Source: Nannocystis exedens (lineage in GTDB: Bacteria > Myxococcota_A > Polyangia > Nannocystales > Nannocystaceae). Taken from it: DNA of 64,000 nucleotides. The notes below the pieces were generated by a model. It was not told the origin of the DNA. It saw only the letters and a program-made list of their open reading frames with translations, and made no database searches. Every line of letters starts with the position of its first letter. Position 1 is the stretch's first letter. The translations under genes were made by a program, and so were the position numbers. The stretch is taken from assembly GCF_002343915.1 (NCBI RefSeq), contig NZ_NETK01000001.1, forward strand, positions 4,040,001-4,104,000, given 5' to 3'. Positions 58,742-64,000 of this stretch are shown here, piece by piece.

Positions 58742-61444
58742 GTGTCGAACCCGCCCCCAACGCTGCGCGCTCCCGGCTCTGGCGGCCGCGACGTCCGTCC
58801 CGGCCCGGACAGGCCGACCGGGCCCACGCGAGCGACGAACGTCCCCCACACCCTGCCGGACCCGATCGCGCTCGAGCCCGGCCACGAGATCGGTCGCTTC
58901 ACCGTCCTGTCGTACCTCGGCGCCGGCGCGATGGGCATCGTCTACGCCGCCTACGACCCCGAGCTCGACCGCAAGGTCGCGCTCAAGGTCCTGCGCCCGC
59001 AAGGCCGCCCCGACAGCCACGGCCGCGTGCGCCTCCACGACGAGGCCCAGGCGATGGCCAAGGTCTCGCACCCCAACGTCGCCGTGGTCCACGAGGTCGG
59101 CCTCCACGAGGACGGCATCTTCATCGCCATGGAGTTCGTCCGCGGCGCCACGCTCCACGCCTGGCTCGCCAAACAGCCCCGCACCTGGACCGAGATCCTC
59201 GACGCGTTCATCCAGGCCGGCCGCGGCCTCGCAGCCGCCCACGGCGCCGGCCTCGTCCACCGCGACTTCAAGCCCAGCAACGCGATGATCGGCGACGACG
59301 GCCGCGTCCGCGTCCTCGACTTCGGCCTGTCCTGCACCCCCGCCAAGGCCGGCCGCGAGGTCGTCGGCACGCCCGCGTACATGCCCCCGGAGCAGTTCCT
59401 CGGCCAGCCGGTCGGCCCCGCCTCCGACCAGTTCAGCTTCTGCGCCTCGCTGTACCAGGCGCTGTTCGGTCAGCTGCCGTTCCCCGGCGACAACGCCGAG
59501 GAGCTGCGCCTCACCGTCACCAGCGGCCAGGTGCGCACCCCTCCGCGCCACGTCCGCGTGCCGTCGCGGGTCAGCGCCGCGATCCTGCGCGGCCTCCGAC
59601 AGGACCCGAAGGACAGGTTCGCCAGCATGGAAGAGCTGCTGCGCAACCTCGACCACGACCGCACCCGCGGCCGCCGCACCTTGATGGGCGCGGTCTTCGG
59701 GGCGGCGGTCCTCGGGCTCGGCGGCGGCTACCTCGGCGCGCGCCCGCAGGCGGCCGACCCGTGCAGCGACGGCGCCGCGCAGATCGATCAGGTGTGGAAC
59801 CCCGACTCGCGGGCGGCGATCGAGCACGCCTTCGCCGCGCTGCCGCCCGCGTTCGCCGCCAACTTCTGGCCGCAGGTCCGCGGCGTGCTCGACGACTGGA
59901 GCGCCGACTGGAAGCGGAGCTACCGCGAGGCCTGCGAGGCCCGCGAGCGCCACGAGTTCTCCGAGGAGCTCGCGCTCCGCAGCTCCGCCTGCTTCGAGCG
60001 GGCCCGCGCCGCGCTCGCCTCGGCGGTGGTCGTGCTGCACAAGGCCGACGCCGACGTCGGCCTGCACGCCCTCGAGGTCGCGACCTCGCTGCCCGACCCC
60101 GCCGAGTGCCGCAGCAGCGCCGGCCTCGTCGCCCACACCCGGGCCTCGCGCGACATCGGCACCGCCGTGCGCCGCCGGCGAGTCATGGCCCGGATCGAGG
60201 ACGTCAAGGTCCACGCGCGCGCCGGCCGGACCCTCGCCGCGAAGCAGCTCGCCGACGACGTGATCCGCGAGGCCCACGCGCTCGGCGACCGACCCACGCT
60301 CGCCGAGGCGTTCCTCCAGCGCGGCCGCCTCGACATCGAGGTCGACCCGACCCGCGCCGAACCATTCCTCAACCGCGCCTACCTCGTGGCCCTCGGCGCC
60401 GGCGAGGACAACCGCGTCGTCGAGGCCCTCGCGCTGCGCCTCTACGCCCGCAGCCACGCCCCCGACGGCCTCCCGCGCGCCTTCGAGGACCTCGACGTCG
60501 TCACCGCCCTGCTGCCCCGGATCGGCAACCCGCCGAGCCTGCAGGCGCTCGTGTTCAACAACGCCGGCTCGCTGTACCTCACCGCCGGCGACGCCCGGCA
60601 CGGCGAGCCGTACCTGCACGAGTCGCTGCGCCTGCGCCGGGCCGCCGGGGGAGACGACGTCGAGGTCGCCAAGACCCTCGGCAACCTCGCGTTGCTGGCG
60701 AAAGACCCCGCGCGCACCCGCGAGCTCGTCGGCGAGTCGCTGCAGATCCTCGAAGACAACCTCGGCGTCGCCCACCCCGAAGCCATGGCCGTCCGGATCC
60801 TCGCCGGCGCCCTCGCCGAGGACCCCGAGGACGCCGTACAGCTGCTCGAGCGCGGCTGCGACGCCCTCGACGAGTACCGCCCCGACGACCTGCGCGCCCG
60901 CGCCGAATGTCTACAGCACCTCGCCGCCCACGCGCGCGAGGCCGGCGAGCAGGCGCTCGCCGACCAGGAGATCTTGCGCGCGCGCGCGCTGATCGAGCAC
61001 CTGCCCGACGCCGACCCGTTTCGCTTCGACGACGCGCTCATTCGCGGCTACGCCGGACTCGTCGACGGCACTCACGCGACCGCCCTCGCCTGGCTCGAGC
61101 GGACCTTGCACGAGCTGCGGGGCGGGGAATGGTGGCAACGGCGCAAGGTCGCCGAGATCGAGCTGTGCATCGGCCTGCATCTGCTCGCCGTCGGGGACGT
61201 CCCCGGGGCCCGGCGCGCGCTCGCGGACAGCGTCGCCATCTTCGAGCAGATCGCCGCCAAGGCCCACGACAACGTGCTGCCGCGCACCCTCGCCGCGGCC
61301 CGCCTGGCCCTCGCCGAAGCGCTGAGCGCCGGCTTCGACCCCGAGGCCGCCGCGCACGAGCTCGCCGCGGCCGAATCATGGTACCGCCGGTCCGAGGGCG
61401 AATTCGCCTGGCGTATGCCTGCAATCGCCGAAAGACGTCAGTGA
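58742..61444 (+). CDS. Membrane Ser/Thr protein kinase with TPR-like C-terminal region
   Basis: 900 residues from GTG 58742. The kinase domain (~50-315) has GAGAMG, VALKVLR, HRDFKPSN (~172) and DFG, then GTPAYMPPEQ. The HRDFKPSN loop is a common myxobacterial variant. One transmembrane helix (~310-330) follows, then ~550 residues of TPR-like helices (AKTLGNLALLAKDPARTRELVGE, typical spacing). The layout and size match the kinase at 3993-6698 closely, including conserved FSFCASLYQALFG-type patterns. Two ADYC lipoprotein genes follow on the same strand, as after the first kinase. Substrate unknown. Confidence 0.92.
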   Translation: MSNPPPTLRAPGSGGRDVRPGPDRPTGPTRATNVPHTLPDPIALEPGHEIGRFTVLSYLGAGAMGIVYAAYDPELDRKVALKVLRPQGRPDSHGRVRLHDEAQAMAKVSHPNVAVVHEVGLHEDGIFIAMEFVRGATLHAWLAKQPRTWTEILDAFIQAGRGLAAAHGAGLVHRDFKPSNAMIGDDGRVRVLDFGLSCTPAKAGREVVGTPAYMPPEQFLGQPVGPASDQFSFCASLYQALFGQLPFPGDNAEELRLTVTSGQVRTPPRHVRVPSRVSAAILRGLRQDPKDRFASMEELLRNLDHDRTRGRRTLMGAVFGAAVLGLGGGYLGARPQAADPCSDGAAQIDQVWNPDSRAAIEHAFAALPPAFAANFWPQVRGVLDDWSADWKRSYREACEARERHEFSEELALRSSACFERARAALASAVVVLHKADADVGLHALEVATSLPDPAECRSSAGLVAHTRASRDIGTAVRRRRVMARIEDVKVHARAGRTLAAKQLADDVIREAHALGDRPTLAEAFLQRGRLDIEVDPTRAEPFLNRAYLVALGAGEDNRVVEALALRLYARSHAPDGLPRAFEDLDVVTALLPRIGNPPSLQALVFNNAGSLYLTAGDARHGEPYLHESLRLRRAAGGDDVEVAKTLGNLALLAKDPARTRELVGESLQILEDNLGVAHPEAMAVRILAGALAEDPEDAVQLLERGCDALDEYRPDDLRARAECLQHLAAHAREAGEQALADQEILRARALIEHLPDADPFRFDDALIRGYAGLVDGTHATALAWLERTLHELRGGEWWQRRKVAEIELCIGLHLLAVGDVPGARRALADSVAIFEQIAAKAHDNVLPRTLAAARLALAEALSAGFDPEAAAHELAAAESWYRRSEGEFAWRMPAIAERRQ
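59599..59616. repeat. Possible coding palindrome unit
   Basis: ACAGGACCCGAAGGACAG. The encoded QDPKDRF is usual in this kinase family, so the match is probably chance. Confidence 0.25.
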
Positions 61445-61585
61445 CTGGAGTCAATCAATCGCGGCATCCTCGCACTCGCCGCCGCGAGGCCCGCGCGAAG
61501 CCGTCCGGCCCGAATACCGTTCCACAGGTCGCCGTCGCCTCCCCTCCCGTGTGGGACAACACACAATCGGGGTACCGGAGGCATG

Positions 61586-62548
61586 ATGCGACCCTGGCGA
61601 ATCCACAGTGTTATCGTGGTTCTCTCTACCCTCGCCTCGGGGTGCGACGACCCCTCGATCGAGGATACCCACTTTCGCCCCTACAATTGCCCGACCTGGC
61701 AATGTGGTTTCAACTCCGCCGAGGTGAATGGGCGCTCGATCCGCGAGCTCAACCTCGACGGCCAGGCCAACGGCGACGGCGTCCGCATCGTCGGCTTCGT
61801 CGCCCCGCAGGGCCTCCTCGGCAACTACGAGCTCGACACCGAGGGCGACGCGCTGGTGGCCCGCAACGAGCGGGGCCACTCGCTGAGCGGCCCCCAGCTG
61901 ATCGGGTCCATCATCCTCGTCAAGAAGAACGGCCTGCTCGAGCTGCCGGTCCCGATCACGGTGCTCGGCTATCAGGAGATCGATTCATGGGCCGACGGCG
62001 CGGCCAAAGTGCCGACCTACGCGCTCGTCTATCCCGACCTCGGCGCCCTGCTCGGCGTGCGCAACGTCTGCAACGGCGACCTGCTCGACGCGCTGGCGAG
62101 CGCGGCGACGGTGCTCGCCGGCGAGACCTACGATCTGACGCACAAGACCGTCAACCCCGGCCAGACCCGCTGGCTGACGCTCGCCTGCGCGGGCTCGGCG
62201 GCCGCCAAGATGCGGCTGATGAACTACGGCCCCCACGCCGACTTCGACGGCGAGGGCCACCCCGCCACGGTGGCGCAGCGGCAGGCGACCCTCAAGATGC
62301 TGACCGCCGACTATTGCGGCACGGGTCACAGTTACACCGTCAACGGCGCCCCGCTGCAATGGGAGAACCAGGACGGCACCGTCGCCTCGCCCGGCCCGTA
62401 CGGCGATCCCGAGGCGATCTGGACCGCGACGGGTGCCGTCTGCCTCGACGCCACCCGCGTCCCCGACGTGGACGTGACGTGCTCCTTGCCGTCGTGCTCC
62501 ACCTATACCGGGCCCGCCGGCGAGTGGTCGACCTACGTGCCTGACTGA
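61586..62548 (+). CDS. ADYC-domain lipoprotein
   Basis: 320 residues. The signal peptide ends in LASGC (Cys ~20). The body shares ordered blocks with the next gene: CPTWQCGFNSAEVNGRSIREL, AKMRLMNYGPHADFDGEGHP and TADYCGTG, the ADYC signature. Disulfides probably stabilise it. Starts at 61583 and 61586 are adjacent; GGAGG is one base from the first and four from the second, favouring 61586. It follows the second kinase by ~140 bases and precedes a close paralogue by ~210 bases. The TGA stop abuts a palindrome. Confidence 0.9.
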   Translation: MRPWRIHSVIVVLSTLASGCDDPSIEDTHFRPYNCPTWQCGFNSAEVNGRSIRELNLDGQANGDGVRIVGFVAPQGLLGNYELDTEGDALVARNERGHSLSGPQLIGSIILVKKNGLLELPVPITVLGYQEIDSWADGAAKVPTYALVYPDLGALLGVRNVCNGDLLDALASAATVLAGETYDLTHKTVNPGQTRWLTLACAGSAAAKMRLMNYGPHADFDGEGHPATVAQRQATLKMLTADYCGTGHSYTVNGAPLQWENQDGTVASPGPYGDPEAIWTATGAVCLDATRVPDVDVTCSLPSCSTYTGPAGEWSTYVPD

Positions 62549-62565
62549 CATTCATTCCAAAGCAT
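62548..62565. repeat. 18-bp palindromic repeat unit, AT-rich variant
   Basis: ACATTCATTCCAAAGCAT, beginning on the last base of the ADYC gene's stop codon. Confidence 0.55.
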
Positions 62566-62758
62566 GAGTCGCGAAGAAAACGTATCTTCTCGGCCTCGCC
62601 ATCGCAACGCCCGGTGACACCCTGTATTCACCGGTGGCTCGACGGCGGCGGCTTCGCACCTCCACCCCTGTCTCGCCGCCGGTCGCCGCTCCCGACTGGA
62701 AACACCATCAGGCCGCGGACGGCGGTCCGTCCCCGGGACGGGGTTTCACCATGAGGGC

Positions 62759-63736
62759 ATGACACGAGGAATCACGCGGCTCCGGCGGCACCGCAGGCAT
62801 TGGACGGCGCTGGCGGCGCTGCTCTCGGGGTGCGCCGACCCCGAGAGTGAGGACATTGAGATGCGGCCGTACCATTGCCCCATCTGGCAGTGCGGCTTCA
62901 ATTCGGCGCAGGTCAACGGCCGCTCGATCCGCGAGCTCAACCTCGACGGCCAGCCCAACGACGACGGCGTGCGGCTCGTCGGGTTCGTCGCCCCCGCCGG
63001 CCTGCCCGGCAAATACAGGCTGGACTTCGACGGCGACGAATTGATCGCCCGCAACGCCGCCGGCTCGGTCCTGCGCGGCGACCAGTTGATCGGCGCGACG
63101 ATTCTGGTCAAAAAGCCGGGGCTCCTGTCCTTGCCGCTGCCGATCACCATCCTCGACTATCAGGAGATCGACGGCTGGGCCGCGGGCGCGGGCAAGGTCC
63201 CGGCCTACGCGATGCTGTACCTCGACCTCGATTCGCTGTTCGGCGTGCGCAACGTCTGCGCCGGCGACCTGCTCGACGTCTTCGCCACCGCGGCCACCGT
63301 GATCGGCGGCGAGACCTACGACCTCGACGCCAAGACGGTCGAGCCCGGGCGCGACCGCTGGTTGACGATCGCCTGCGCCGGCTCGGCGGCGGCCAAGATG
63401 CGCCTGATGAACTACGGCCCGCACGGCGACTTCGACGGCGAGGGCCACCCCGCCACCGTCGAGCAGCGGCAGGCCACGCTCAAGATGATCACCGCCGACT
63501 ACTGCGGCGGCGGCGACAGCTACACCCGGAACCAGGTCGCGCTGCAGTGGAAGAACAGCGGCGGCACCGTGGTCTCGCCCGGTCCGTGGGGCCGCCCCGA
63601 GGCGATCTGGGGCCCCGACGGGGCGCTCTGCCTCGACGCGACCCGGCTCGCCGACGCCGACGTCGCCTGCGCCCTCCCGGCCTGCGACGACTTCACCCTC
63701 GACGACGGCGAGTGGGCGACCTTCGTCCCCGACTGA
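62759..63736 (+). CDS. ADYC-domain lipoprotein
   Basis: 325 residues. The signal peptide ends in ALLSGC (Cys ~25). It is a close paralogue of the preceding gene: the same CPIWQCGFNSAQVNGRS, KMRLMNYGPHGDFDGEGHP and TADYCGGG blocks in order, with the ending EWATFVPD. The tandem pair therefore arose by duplication after the split from the 6807 copy. Function unknown; expected location is the cell envelope. No strong Shine-Dalgarno is visible before the ATG at 62759. Confidence 0.88.
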   Translation: MTRGITRLRRHRRHWTALAALLSGCADPESEDIEMRPYHCPIWQCGFNSAQVNGRSIRELNLDGQPNDDGVRLVGFVAPAGLPGKYRLDFDGDELIARNAAGSVLRGDQLIGATILVKKPGLLSLPLPITILDYQEIDGWAAGAGKVPAYAMLYLDLDSLFGVRNVCAGDLLDVFATAATVIGGETYDLDAKTVEPGRDRWLTIACAGSAAAKMRLMNYGPHGDFDGEGHPATVEQRQATLKMITADYCGGGDSYTRNQVALQWKNSGGTVVSPGPWGRPEAIWGPDGALCLDATRLADADVACALPACDDFTLDDGEWATFVPD

Positions 63737-63762
63737 GCGGGCGAGCGGGGGGCAATGGCATG

Positions 63763-63794
63763 ACATGCTCCTTCGGCCATGTCTCGAAGGCGGT
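63763..63794. repeat. Palindromic repeat unit plus partial second unit
   Basis: ACATGCTCCTTCGGCCAT (63763-63780), then CCAT continues with GTCTCGAAGG in 14-base register before decaying. It lies 26 bases after the ADYC stop. Confidence 0.6.
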
Positions 63795-63929
63795 GGCGCC
63801 CGCGCACGCCCGCCCGCGATCGCGCCGCGCGGACCGCCCGCCGGCCCCGGGCGGGCTGGACGGCGCACAGACGCGCTTGCGATCCACAGCACGTGGCATC
63901 GCGGCGCGAATGCGGCCACCCCTCGGGCC

Positions 63930-64000
63930 ATGCACCACCGCAAGACTTCCCTGCTCACGCTGTCGCTCGTGCTCGCCGCGGCGTGCTCCCGCACGAGCCC
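63930..64000 (+). CDS. Lipoprotein, N-terminal part
   Basis: The ATG at 63930 opens HHRKTSLLTLSLVLAAAC, a clear lipoprotein signal peptide with lipobox. The gene runs off the end of the window after ~24 codons, so its function cannot be judged. Confidence 0.7.
   Translation, partial: MHHRKTSLLTLSLVLAAACSRTS

Noticed and set aside
59599..59616. Palindrome-like sequence in the second kinase gene
   Set aside because: The encoded QDPKDRF is standard for the kinase family, so the match is not evidence of an inserted element.

Overview
The window is uniformly GC-rich (about 70 % or more by eye) and reads as chromosome of a myxobacterium, most likely of the Nannocystis/Plesiocystis side of the order. 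The signs are MYXO-CTERM-like C-terminal tails, many short lipoproteins with Thr/Gly/Asp-rich linkers, Ser/Thr kinases fused to TPR-like regions, an FHA-type sigma-54 activator, ADYC-domain lipoproteins and an AgmX/PglI-like C-terminus. The genus is inferred from protein style only.

Layout. 1-2.3 kb: the end of one, and the whole of a second, secreted protein with a degenerate matrixin-like motif, an Ig-like domain and a MYXO-CTERM-like tail (tandem duplication). 2.4-9.1 kb: FHA/sigma-54 activator, divergent Ser/Thr kinase, ADYC lipoprotein, secreted dienelactone-hydrolase-like enzyme. 9.1-13.3 kb: FAD monooxygenase divergent from a GntR-TetR fusion regulator, then a Cys-rich lipoprotein and a predicted envelope protein. 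13.7-21.7 kb: FG-GAP propeller protein, MFS exporter, PcnB-type nucleotidyltransferase overlapping a methyltransferase, DUF99, HAD and GNAT proteins. 21.9-33.5 kb: a repeat-rich membrane protein, Cys-rich lipoprotein, PAS-STAS protein, Spy/CpxP-like protein, JmjC/cupin-8 hydroxylase, EamA exporter, AlkB and a VIT-vWA-AgmX protein. 33.5-45.1 kb: lipoproteins, cupin, glutathione peroxidase, MpaB-like oxygenase, class II photolyase, GNAT, DUF2807-like lipoprotein and a haem-motif/copper-monooxygenase-like lipoprotein. 45.1-47.4 kb: lower-GC island with an HExxH protein and gene remnants. 47.4-56.2 kb: serine hydrolase, large exported protein, broken SDR gene, and a xanthine-dehydrogenase-family operon. 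56.2-57.3 kb: ten minus-strand tRNA or tRNA-like genes. 57.9-64 kb: HlyIII, a second kinase, two more ADYC lipoproteins and the start of another lipoprotein.

The most unusual feature is a short interspersed palindrome, consensus close to ACATGTCCYTGAGGACAT (18 bp), seen in about 50 units across the window. It occurs singly or in arrays with a strict 14-bp period in which neighbouring units share a 4-base junction (NCAT-like). Most intergenic copies lie within about 35 nt of a stop codon; others overlap start codons or supply Shine-Dalgarno sequence. Inside two genes it appears as exactly three periods (42 bp), which keeps the frame. Outer stem positions co-vary (A:T replaced by C:G), which suggests hairpin selection.

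The second notable pattern is that both Ser/Thr kinases are followed on the same strand by ADYC lipoproteins, so a kinase-ADYC module is repeated about 55 kb apart. Three genes (a lipoprotein, an SDR and the tail of a duplicated gene) look broken. Starts were chosen from signal peptides, Shine-Dalgarno spacing and family length. No database search was possible.
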